A stretch of 64,000 bases of DNA from Magnetococcales bacterium (GCA_015228815.1 JADGCV010000024.1:1-64000); one strand, 5' to 3'. Counted from the first letter of the stretch, positions 51,059 to 59,171 are shown. A program made the numbers and translations. The notes: generated by a model not told the origin, from the letters alone.

Positions 51059-52261
51059 ATGAAGGACAAAAAAATATTGATCAGTTTTCTGGGCAAGGCG
51101 CGCGACGGAGGAGAATATCGTTCCCAGTGTTACCGGTTCGATGATGGGCAAAAAGAAACCAGCCGGTTTTTCGGCCTGACCCTGGCCCGACGGGAACAGC
51201 CCGATGAATTCATCCTTCTGGGGACCAGCAGCAGCATGTGGGATGTGTTGTTCACGGATTTGGGTAATGACGAGAAATCGGATCATGACTTGACGCTGTT
51301 GATCGAGGAGGTTGGACACAATACGGTGGGCCAGGAACGTTTGGACAACCTGACACCGTTGCTGGAAAAACACCTGGGAATGTCGTGCCGACCGATGATC
51401 ATCCCTTTTGGCCGCACCACCACGGAACAGATGGATATTCTTGAAATTCTTTCCGAGACGGTGGCAGAAGGGGATCAGGTGTCCATGGATCTGACCCATG
51501 GGTTTCGCCACCTGCCGATGCTGGGATTCCTCAGCGCCCTGTTCCTGAAGGAGGTGAAAAAAGCGCGGATCGAAGGATTGTATTATGGCGCCGCCGACAT
51601 GCAGATGGACGGCGAAGCCCCGGTGGTGCGGTTGGATGGATTGTTGAACCTGGCGGAATGGATCGGGGCGATCGGTCGTTATGACCAGGGGGGCGATTAT
51701 GGGGTCTTTGCGCCGCTGTTACGCCGTGAACAGGAAACCCGTTCGGACATTGCCCTGAAACTGGAGGAGGCATCGTTTTTCGAACGGATCAACAATTCGA
51801 GCAAAGCCCGGACAATCCTTGACCAATTTTCCAAAAATTTCTTCCAGGGCAATGATGAATCGTTCTCTCCCGCAGCCCGTCTTTTCCGCAAACCCCTCGA
51901 AAAACGAATTTCCTGGTGGCGCGGCAAGGAACATGGGGAGCGGGAAGGGGTATTGGCCTGGCATTACCTGCGACGGGGAGATTTTTTGCGGGCGGTCATT
52001 TACGGATATGAATCGCGGGTCACCCGATGGGTTCTCAAGGAGAAACTGGGCGATCCAAGCCATTTTGATCGGCGCAAGGAGGCAGCGGACGATTTGAAGG
52101 GGCGATTCAAATCATTCGACCTTCTTTCGCGGTTGCGCAATGCCCTGGCCCATGGAATCCCGCCGACCCAGGACGAGGTGCTCACCTTTCTTTCATCCCG
52201 TGTGGTTCTCGAAAGAAAACTCCGGGAAATCTTCAAGGATCTGGAAATTCGGGAGGAATGA
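51059..52261 (+). CDS. Csx2-type CARF-HEPN effector ribonuclease
   Basis: A 400-residue protein of the Csx1/Csx2 (TIGR02221) type. The CARF domain has FILLGTSSSMWDVLF and the ligand-contacting MDLTHGFRHLPMLG. The C-terminal HEPN domain has LLSRLRNALAHG, with the Rx4H RNase motif at R360 and H365. Binding of cyclic oligoadenylate should switch on nonspecific RNA cleavage, giving growth arrest or cell death during infection. CCAGGAG lies nine bases before the ATG at 51059. Starts 24 bases after csx16. Confidence 0.88.
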   Translation: MKDKKILISFLGKARDGGEYRSQCYRFDDGQKETSRFFGLTLARREQPDEFILLGTSSSMWDVLFTDLGNDEKSDHDLTLLIEEVGHNTVGQERLDNLTPLLEKHLGMSCRPMIIPFGRTTTEQMDILEILSETVAEGDQVSMDLTHGFRHLPMLGFLSALFLKEVKKARIEGLYYGAADMQMDGEAPVVRLDGLLNLAEWIGAIGRYDQGGDYGVFAPLLRREQETRSDIALKLEEASFFERINNSSKARTILDQFSKNFFQGNDESFSPAARLFRKPLEKRISWWRGKEHGEREGVLAWHYLRRGDFLRAVIYGYESRVTRWVLKEKLGDPSHFDRRKEAADDLKGRFKSFDLLSRLRNALAHGIPPTQDEVLTFLSSRVVLERKLREIFKDLEIREE

Positions 52262-52267
52262 TTCCCC

Positions 52268-53311
52268 ATGCCCGTTTTGTACGTCACCGAGCCTGGGGCC
52301 ACCCTCCGGGTTGCACACGGGATCTTTCGCATCACCGCCGAATCCGGAACCGATGGCGGTACGGAGACGATCCGCCGCAAGGAGGTCATGCTGGAGGTAC
52401 AACCGCATCGTTTGGAGGTTATCGGGCTTGTGGGGCGGGTGCATGTGACTCGGGATGCGCTGTTGATGTGTCTGGAAAAAGGAATTTCGCTTGCCTGGTT
52501 TGCCTGGAACGGGGTTTATCAGGGGCGACTTTCCCCCGGAATCTCCCGTTCGGGTGATTTGCGGCTGGCGCAAAGTCGTCTGGCATTGTCCGCCGAATCG
52601 TCGTTGGCACTGGCGCGAACGTTCATTCGCGGCAAATGCGTCAATGGCCGGGCGGTGTTGCGGGGAATTCAATCCAACCAGGCGGGGGTGCCGGAACTAT
52701 CCCTGGCCCTGAAAGAACTTGGGGAATGGGAGGAACGGATTGTCGCGGCGACGGATCCGGAAGAATTGCTGGGCTGTGAAGGGGGGGCGTCGCGGTGTTA
52801 TTTTTCGGTTCTGGATCATGGTTTTCGCGGCGAGATTCGTTTTTCCGGTCGCAAGCGCCGCCCGCCACCCGACCCGGCCAATGCCCTGCTCTCCTTTGGC
52901 TATGTACTCCTGGGCAACCAGGTGGCGGGATTGTTGGAGGGGCGAGGATTGGATCCGTCCATCGGTTTTTTCCATGCCCCAAGGCCGGGACGGGCGAGTC
53001 TGGCCCTGGATCTGCTGGAAGAGTTCCGGCATCCGGTGGTGGATCGTTTTGTGTTGCGCACCTGCAATCTGCGCATGATCCGACCGGAGATGTTCGAGAC
53101 CGACCCCGAAACCGGAGGCATTCGTTTGACCCGGGAAGGATTGAAGGTATTCTTTTCCGCCTGGGGTCATTATCTGGAGCGCCCCTTCGTCAACGGCGAC
53201 GGGGAACGAACCTCGGTCAACGACCTGTTGCGGCAACAGGTCAACCTTCTGGCGATGGCGATCCGGGGAGAACGAGAGTATGTCTCTTTTCGACTTCGGG
53301 AAAACGACTGA
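52268..53311 (+). CDS. cas1: CRISPR integrase Cas1
   Basis: 347-residue metal-dependent integrase that inserts new spacers with Cas2. Catalytic residues can be read as the glutamate in GCEGGASRCYF, the histidine in PSIGFFHAPRPGR and the acidic residue in LALDLLEEFRHPVVDRF. GGAGG precedes the ATG. The sequence type is that of Cas1 proteins in type I-C/III loci. No cas4 or reverse transcriptase is present. Confidence 0.95.
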   Translation: MPVLYVTEPGATLRVAHGIFRITAESGTDGGTETIRRKEVMLEVQPHRLEVIGLVGRVHVTRDALLMCLEKGISLAWFAWNGVYQGRLSPGISRSGDLRLAQSRLALSAESSLALARTFIRGKCVNGRAVLRGIQSNQAGVPELSLALKELGEWEERIVAATDPEELLGCEGGASRCYFSVLDHGFRGEIRFSGRKRRPPPDPANALLSFGYVLLGNQVAGLLEGRGLDPSIGFFHAPRPGRASLALDLLEEFRHPVVDRFVLRTCNLRMIRPEMFETDPETGGIRLTREGLKVFFSAWGHYLERPFVNGDGERTSVNDLLRQQVNLLAMAIRGEREYVSFRLREND

Positions 53312-53359
53312 CCCCATTTTTTCCCATGATACCGAAACCGGAAACAGGAGGCAAGCACG

Positions 53360-53638
53360 ATGCGATATGTTATATGTTATGATATAACGGAAAACAAGCG
53401 ACGACGGAAACTCTCGGATTGTCTCGACAATTTTGGCGACCGGGTGCAAGAGAGCGTGTTCGAGGCGGTATTGGATGGCGATTTGTATCAGGAGATGGTG
53501 GCGGAGGTGACCAAGCGGATCAAGGAAAAAGAGGATCGGGTTCACATCCACCCCCTTTGTGAAAAATGCGCCGGGAAAAGCCTGCGTCTTGGGGTCAAAA
53601 CGGACATTCCCGGAACCCAGACTGTCTTCGTCGTATGA
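53360..53638 (+). CDS. cas2: CRISPR adaptation protein Cas2
   Basis: 92-residue ferredoxin-fold partner of Cas1. MRYVICYDITENKRRRKLSDCLDNFGDRVQESVFEAVL shows the conserved aspartate (D8) and the usual strand-helix pattern. CAGGAGGCA precedes the ATG. It ends 198 bases before the first repeat. Confidence 0.95.
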   Translation: MRYVICYDITENKRRRKLSDCLDNFGDRVQESVFEAVLDGDLYQEMVAEVTKRIKEKEDRVHIHPLCEKCAGKSLRLGVKTDIPGTQTVFVV

Positions 53639-53836
53639 CCGCCATCCCGCCGTAACCGTTTTCACGCCGGATTTCCGGCCTGGTTACGAAAATGGCAACC
53701 GATTGATTTATTTCATAATTTTTTTACAGTAGCGACAAAGGACCCATCCCATGACCCTTCCACCACGCCCGATCACAACAGGTTACGAAAAAGCATTGAA
53801 TTTTTCCTTCTTTTCTAATAGTATGTGGAATGCGCT
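53639..53836 (+). promoter_or_regulatory. CRISPR leader
   Basis: A non-coding stretch between cas2 and the first repeat, AT-rich around 53700-53735 and 53790-53830. GGTTACGAAAA occurs twice (53682-53692 and 53781-53791), 99 bases apart, and its core also occurs inverted as CGTAACC at 53651-53657. Such leader motifs can guide Cas1-Cas2. The pre-crRNA promoter should lie here; TTGATT (53704) with TACAGT (53725) is a weak candidate. Its position at the intact-repeat end fits leader polarity. Confidence 0.75.
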
Positions 53837-56800
53837 CCTGAAGTCATCGCCCCGCATGAAAGGGGATTGCGACGATTCGTCCGGTGGATTCCCAGGGGGC
53901 GGCGGTATCGCCTCCTGAAGTCATCGCCCCGCATGAAAGGGGATTGCGACTCACGGTTGGTTCAGGGAAGACCCTAGACGTATCGGGGGGCCTGAAGTCA
54001 TCGCCCCGCATGAAAGGGGATTGCGACCCGCATCCCCGCGTTTGTCAAGTAGGCGAATCCCCCAATTCCTGAAGTCATCGCCCCGCATGAAAGGGGATTG
54101 CGACTCGGACGAATGCGTTCGGAACGGGGATTCAATTACTGATCCTGAAGTCATCGCCCCGCATGAAAGGGGATTGCGACAACCCGCTTTATCCCAAAAT
54201 ATGTCGAGTCCCAATTTGGGGCCTGAAGTCATCGCCCCGCATGAAAGGGGATTGCGACATGATGGTGTTTCGACATCGCGCCGAGTTGATTCATTGGCCT
54301 GAAGTCATCGCCCCGCATGAAAGGGGATTGCGACCTGACTGCCTTCTGCGAGCACCACGACGTTCCCTATCTGGCCTGAAGTCATCGCCCCGCATGAAAG
54401 GGGATTGCGACAAATATTTCACCCCCCTGAGGAGGCGGCGCGCCTCCTCAGGCCTGAAGTCATCGCCCCGCATGAAAGGGGATTGCGACTCCTCCCATTC
54501 CTCATCATAGGCCCCGGCCCCAATTAGTTCCTGAAGTCATCGCCCCGCATGAAAGGGGATTGCGACACCCGGATTTCTCCGGGACGATCGGGGGTCTCCA
54601 CCCCCACCCCTGAAGTCATCGCCCCGCATGAAAGGGGATTGCGACCAATTGGGGCGTTGGTGTTGGCGAGGGGATCGCCAAGGGGGCCCTGAAGTCATCG
54701 CCCCGCATGAAAGGGGATTGCGACCCCCTTGCTTGACGATGATTCGCATTCCTGCTCTCCCCACCTGAAGTCATCGCCCCGCATGAAAGGGGATTGCGAC
54801 CAGGCACGTGAAGAACTTCTCCATCTTCTCCTCCTTTCCTGAAGTCATCGCCCCGCATGAAAGGGGATTGCGACTCCCTTCCCTTCCCTTCCCACTTCCC
54901 GCCGCCAATGCGGCGGCCTGAAGTCATCGCCCCGCATGAAAGGGGATTGCGACTCGGATAGCTGCTTGAGTTCGAGTTCTCGTCCTTCCAACCCTGAAGT
55001 CATCGCCCCGCATGAAAGGGGATTGCGACTTATGACCCGTAGCAGCTCGGCCTTCTGGGCATCCTTGCCTGAAGTCATCGCCCCGCATGAAAGGGGATTG
55101 CGACAAAATAGGGCATCGTCCCCCCATCCCTCCCATCCCATCCCCTGAAGTCATCGCCCCGCATGAAAGGGGATTGCGACTGTTTATTCATTTCCACCTA
55201 TTCCCTGATCCCTCAATCCCGTCCTGAAGTCATCGCCCCGCATGAAAGGGGATTGCGACTTTTATGCCGTGACCAGCCAAGAGTTCCGCCCTCCTCCCCT
55301 GAAGTCATCGCCCCGCATGAAAGGGGATTGCGACCTGGGGAAAAAACCACACTCACCCGAGTCGGATGTACAATCCTGAAGTCATCGCCCCGCATGAAAG
55401 GGGATTGCGACTTTGCCTTTTCTGCACCTTCGTTAGCCAAAGTTTTTAATGACCTGAAGTCATCGCCCCGCATGAAAGGGGATTGCGACTGAAAAGGCAG
55501 AAAGAAATGCTTTCTCCAATTGATTTCAACCTGAAGTCATCGCCCCGCATGAAAGGGGATTGCGACATTGAAGCTTTCTCCCCTTTCGCCCATAATTTTT
55601 CATCGTCTCCTGAAGTCATCGCCCCGCATGAAAGGGGATTGCGACTCTTGCAACATTTCCAGCACGACTGCAAACTGCGTGTCGTCCTGAAGTCATCGCC
55701 CCGCATGAAAGGGGATTGCGACCTCTCACTCCCAATATTGTCTCGGAGTGTTCCCCCAGCTTACCTGAAGTCATCGCCCCGCATGAAAGGGGATTGCGAC
55801 ACCCCCTTCCGCCCAGGGACTGCCTGGGCGACCATCATGGACCTGAAGTCATCGCCCCGCATGAAAGGGGATTGCGACATTGGGGAGCTGGATCCCAATA
55901 GAAGCCGGTGTATTTAGGCCTGAAGTCATCGCCCCGCATGAAAGGGGATTGCGACTCTTTTTGGCGGGCAAAGAATTCATATCCCGAAATTATGCCTGAA
56001 GTCATCGCCCCGCATGAAAGGGGATTGCGACGATCAGTTTGTAGATACCCGACTTGGACATGTCCGTAAGGGCCTGAAGTCATCGCCCCGCATGAAAGGG
56101 GATTGCGACAATACAATTTCGGCAAGTTGTTTCCTCCCGAGTTTTTCCGCCCTGAAGTCATCGCCCCGCATGAAAGGGGATTGCGACCTCTCCGATAGAG
56201 TTTAATTACATCAAATTACACATAAAAGATCCTGAAGTCATCGCCCCGCATGAAAGGGGATTGCGACCTTCTCCTCCCATGTTTAGGCGGGATGATCATG
56301 CGGAACCTGAAGTCATCGCCCCGCATGAAAGGGGATTGCGACCCACTTCTAGGGTAGGGCCACTCAACGCCAGATATTCGCATCCTGAAGTCATCGCCCC
56401 GCATGAAAGGGGATTGCGACCAAAGTAATGCGGCAATTTCAATGCTGCCTTCCCACCAGGGCCTGAAGTCATCGCCCCGCATGAAAGGGGATTGCGACCC
56501 TTCGGATCGAATCCAGATCCCTTGGCCAAGTCATACACCCCTGAAGTCATCGCCCCGCATGAAAGGGGATTGCGACCAGAGCCTGACTTGCCAGTCGATC
56601 GGCCTGGCATCCTTTTGGGACCTGAAGTCATCGCCCCGCATGAAAGGGGATTGCGACCCAAAAGTGACTTGATAAGAGTCACCTTTCTTTATTATTTTTT
56701 TCGTCCTGAAGTCATCGCCCCGCATGAAAGGGGATTGCGACGAGACGGCCAGGGAAGCGCAACGCGCCAACGAATTGTCGCCCTGAAGTCATCGCCCCGC

Positions 56801-57817
56801 ATGAAAGGGGATTGCGACGCCTCAACCGCGTTCTCCATGTGGTCTGTCCGACCACTTGGTCCTGAAGTCATCGCCCCGCATGAAAGGGGATTGCGACATC
56901 GATGTCGATAGCGTGAGGGGTCAAATTTATTAAATCCCTGAAGTCATCGCCCCGCATGAAAGGGGATTGCGACTTTATGCATGGGAGATTGTATTGTCTC
57001 CCAATTTTTTTTCCTGAAGTCATCGCCCCGCATGAAAGGGGATTGCGACCTTTCAACTCCTTTAGCCTACCAAACTCCGTAGTCTTGTCCCTGAAGTCAT
57101 CGCCCCGCATGAAAGGGGATTGCGACACGATGATTTTCATCCATCTTCTCCTACATTGATTTGGACCTGAAGTCATCGCCCCGCATGAAAGGGGATTGCG
57201 ACGCAGCCCTGGCGGCAGCACTGGCGGCATCCCATGCGGCAGCCTGAAGTCATCGCCCCGCATGAAAGGGGATTGCGACTCCTGAGCCTCCTTGGCTACC
57301 GTATAGGCGGCATACCATGCCCTGAAGTCATCGCCCCGCATGAAAGGGGATTGCGACATGTCCCGTGAGTTGGGACCGAAATACCTGGATCGGTCCTGAA
57401 GTCATCGCCCCGCATGAAAGGGGATTGCGACTCTCAACCCCGACCTCCATCGAGTGGTGGGAAAACCCACCTGAAGTCATCGCCCCGCATGAAAGGGGAT
57501 TGCGACCCGGAGCCGGACCGGGTTGATACGTCGGTGCCGCCGCCGGACCTGAAGTCATCGCCCCGCATGAAAGGGGATTGCGGCCATTTTTTCAGTGCAG
57601 CGACATCGCTGCACGCTTTTACAAAACCTGAAGTCATCGCCCCGCATGAAAGGGGATTGCGACTTTTCCCCGTGCGTGTAAATCACGATGGCTTGGTCAT
57701 CACCTGAAGTCATCGCCCCGCATGAAAGGGGATTGCGACTCGACATCAAATGCCCAATAAAACTCGCTTAATCTATTTATCCTGAAGTCATCGCCCCGCA
57801 TGAAAGGGGATTGCAAC
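53837..57817 (+). CRISPR. Type III-A CRISPR array, 52 repeats and 51 spacers
   Basis: The 37-base repeat begins CCTGAAGTCATCGC and ends GGGGATTGCGAC. I located 52 copies, spacers 37-47 bases long (most 38-42). The repeat has a CCCC...GGGG stem with loop GCATGAAA; the 8 bases after the stem are ATTGCGAC, the expected 5' handle of a type III crRNA read on the plus strand. All copies appear identical except repeat 49 (57548-57584, ending GCGGC) and the last, repeat 52 (57781-57817, ending GCAAC). Decay at the far end places the leader at the cas2 side. No duplicated spacer was noticed. Short open frames inside the array are artefacts of the repeat. Confidence 0.99.
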
Positions 57818-57818
57818 G

Positions 57819-58046
57819 ATCCTGTTTGCGATCATCGCCAGTCATGCCAATGAATTACCTGGATATAATATTACTGACGTTTCACCGTTTTGGTTCGTTG
57901 CAGCGTATATAGCTCAAGTATTTTTCGCGGGATTTGCCCCAATGCGCGCAAACCCTGTGAAAAAGAAGCCGCACAAGCCCGTGCGAGCGGTTGCCGCAGC
58001 AAAAAACGGTGAAACGTCTGAAGCCCGAAAACTACGTATCCCGTGA
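57819..58046 (+). pseudogene. C-terminal remnant of a membrane protein abutting the array
   Basis: Directly after the last repeat an open frame of 75 codons runs to TGA 58044-58046. It reads ILFAIIASHANELPGYNITD, then FWFVAAYIAQVFFAGFAPM and a basic tail KKKPHKPVRAVAAAKNG. Two hydrophobic segments and a positively charged cytoplasmic tail look like the end of an integral membrane protein. There is no start codon before the internal ATG at 57942, and the frame closes inside the last repeat, so the gene lost its front where the array now ends. Family not recognised. Confidence 0.55.
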
Positions 58047-58059
58047 TGGTTGCGGTTTA
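58047..58059 (+). repeat. Solo copy of the terminal repeat of the element at 381-536
   Basis: TGGTTGCGGTTTA is identical to 521-533 inside the right terminal repeat of the palindromic element at the start of the window. It lies between the membrane-protein remnant and the toxin gene, a place with several rearrangement scars. Confidence 0.4.
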
Positions 58060-58110
58060 GATAATCACATTAAACAAAAGGAGATTAAGGAGCGGTCAAG
58101 AATTGTTTTC

Positions 58111-58139
58111 TTGATTTGACATATAAGATCTTATATAAT
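58111..58139 (+). promoter_or_regulatory. Promoter and 16-bp operator palindrome of the higBA unit
   Basis: TTGATT (58111-58116), 17 bases, TATAAT (58134-58139), just before the toxin ATG at 58147. A perfect palindrome, ATATAAGATCTTATAT (58121-58136), fills the spacer and overlaps the -10 box. This is the usual place for autorepression by a HigA-type antitoxin. Confidence 0.75.
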
Positions 58140-58146
58140 TCACACC

Positions 58147-58462
58147 ATGAAACCCATCCAATTCATCGGTTCCTCTCGGGAGGACCTGTCCGCTTTTACC
58201 CGTGAGGCCAGGAGGGCTGCCGGCTTCGAGTTGCAACAGGTGCAACACGGCTTGATGCCTGCCGACTGGAAACCAATGCCCGCAGTGGGGGCGGGTGCGA
58301 TGGAGATTCGCATTCATGTGGCAGGTGCATGGCGCGTGATCTATAGTCGCCAAATTTGATGATGCTGTATATGTTTTGCATGCGTTCCAAAAAAAAAACC
58401 GGAAAACCAGCCAGGCAGACATTGATCTGGCCGCTCGTCGTTATCGCCAACTTGGAGGATGA
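58147..58462 (+). pseudogene. higB: Frameshifted HigB/RelE-type toxin gene
   Basis: The first frame encodes 70 residues, MKPIQFIGSSREDLSAFTREARRAAGFEL... to GAWRVIYSRQI, and stops early. Removing one base at the TATAGTCGCC region (about 58345-58349) restores VIYVAKFDDAVYVLHAFQKKNRK...DIDLAARRYRQLGG and a stop at 58460-58462, directly before the antitoxin ATG. The restored product, about 104 residues, is the phage Gp49/HigB type mRNA interferase. The lost C-terminus includes the conserved VLHAFQKK core, so the present gene should be inactive unless frameshifting or a sequencing error is involved. Confidence 0.85.
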
Positions 58463-58750
58463 ATGATGGAAGCCACTGTTACCCCATCGTGCGGCAACAT
58501 CTTTCTTGACCTGGGGTTTCCCCCGGATGAAGCCAAGATATTGACGATGCGCGCCGACCTGATGGCAAGACTTCGTTTGATGATTGACTCCAAAGGCCTG
58601 ACCCAGGAGGAGGCCGCCAGGATGTTTGGCGTCAGGCAATCCCGTGTATCAGATCTGGTGCGCGGCAAATGGGAAAAATTCAGCCTGGATACATTGGTGA
58701 CCCTTGCCGTGCGCGCCGGAATGCAGGTCGAACTGAATCTTGCCACGTAG
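58463..58750 (+). CDS. higA: HigA-type XRE antitoxin
   Basis: A 95-residue intact antitoxin: LRLMIDSKGLTQEEAARMFGVRQSRVSDLVRGKWEKFSLDTLVTLAVRAG is a clean XRE helix-turn-helix, followed by MQVELNLAT. GGAGGATGA precedes the ATG, which abuts the stop of the restored toxin frame. Probably still binds the upstream palindrome. Confidence 0.88.
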   Translation: MMEATVTPSCGNIFLDLGFPPDEAKILTMRADLMARLRLMIDSKGLTQEEAARMFGVRQSRVSDLVRGKWEKFSLDTLVTLAVRAGMQVELNLAT

Positions 58751-58779
58751 AGATGTCGGAAGGATGAACCATCTCTTTT
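58750..58779 (+). terminator. Weak hairpin terminator after higA
   Basis: GAGATG (58750-58755) pairs with CATCTC (58770-58775) across a 14-base loop and is followed by TTTT. It ends just before the solo CRISPR repeat. Confidence 0.5.
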
Positions 58780-58780
58780 A

Positions 58781-58817
58781 CTTGAAGTCATCGCCACGAA
58801 TGAAAGGGGATGGCAAC
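58781..58817 (+). repeat. Solo degenerate CRISPR repeat outside the array
   Basis: CTTGAAGTCATCGCCACGAA continuing to GGCAAC at 58817 is a 37-base copy of the array repeat with five changes (positions 2, 16, 19, 32 and 35). It shares the GCAAC end with the last repeat of the array. It lies 963 bases past the array with no second repeat nearby. The CCCC/GGGG stem is weakened to CCAC/GGGG. The nine bases that follow, AATCACATT, recur at 58063-58071. Confidence 0.9.
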
Positions 58818-58988
58818 AATCACATTCGGAAGAAAGCGGAGTGGCCAATGTACGTATGCTTTCCAAAATTCAAATAATCCTCACAAAAAATGCACTGTCT
58901 CCGACATACCAGGGCATTTCTTGGCTGTTGTCTTGTGTTTGGAAATGGTACGCTGGGATTGCTTGTCACCCTGGAAGGAAATTGCAAC

Positions 58989-59171
58989 ATGGCCACGACA
59001 ACATGTGACACATTGGCGTTTTCTGAAGAACTCAGAGCCGCCGGGGTCCCAGAATTACAGGCCAAGGCGCAGGCCAAGGCGTTATCCGCGATCGCCAGCG
59101 AAAAATTGGTGTCGCAAGAGTACCTGGATACGCGGCTGAAGGAACGTGAGTATCGGCTGACCATCCCTTGA
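58989..59171 (+). pseudogene. Truncated coiled-coil (DUF1640-like) protein gene
   Basis: Encodes 60 residues, MATTTCDTLAFSEELRAAGVPELQAKAQ... ending LKEREYRLTIP. The first 45 residues match the N-terminal region of the two intact paralogues at 62070 and 62584 (SLAYAKKLKAAGVPEAQAEIQAE). The coiled coil and C-terminal membrane anchor are missing, so it is probably a remnant. AAGGAAATTGCAAC precedes the ATG. 58818-58988 holds no other gene. Confidence 0.55.

Noticed and set aside
53837-57817. Dozens of open frames on both strands through the array (repeating RNPLSCGAMTSG, SQSPFMRGDDFR, LKSSPRMKGDCD, PEVIAPHERGLR)
   Set aside because: They are translations of the 37-base repeat in different frames. 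The repeat has no stop in several frames, so long frames arise by chance.
57826-57858. Possible further degenerate repeat just after the last one (TCATCGCC...CATG)
   Set aside because: Only 12 of 15 central bases match, the spacing from the last repeat is too short for a spacer, and the stretch reads well as membrane-protein codons.
58116-58139. TTGACA at 58116-58121 as the -35 box for higBA
   Set aside because: Only 12 bases separate it from the TATAAT box. TTGATT at 58111-58116 gives a normal 17-base spacing.
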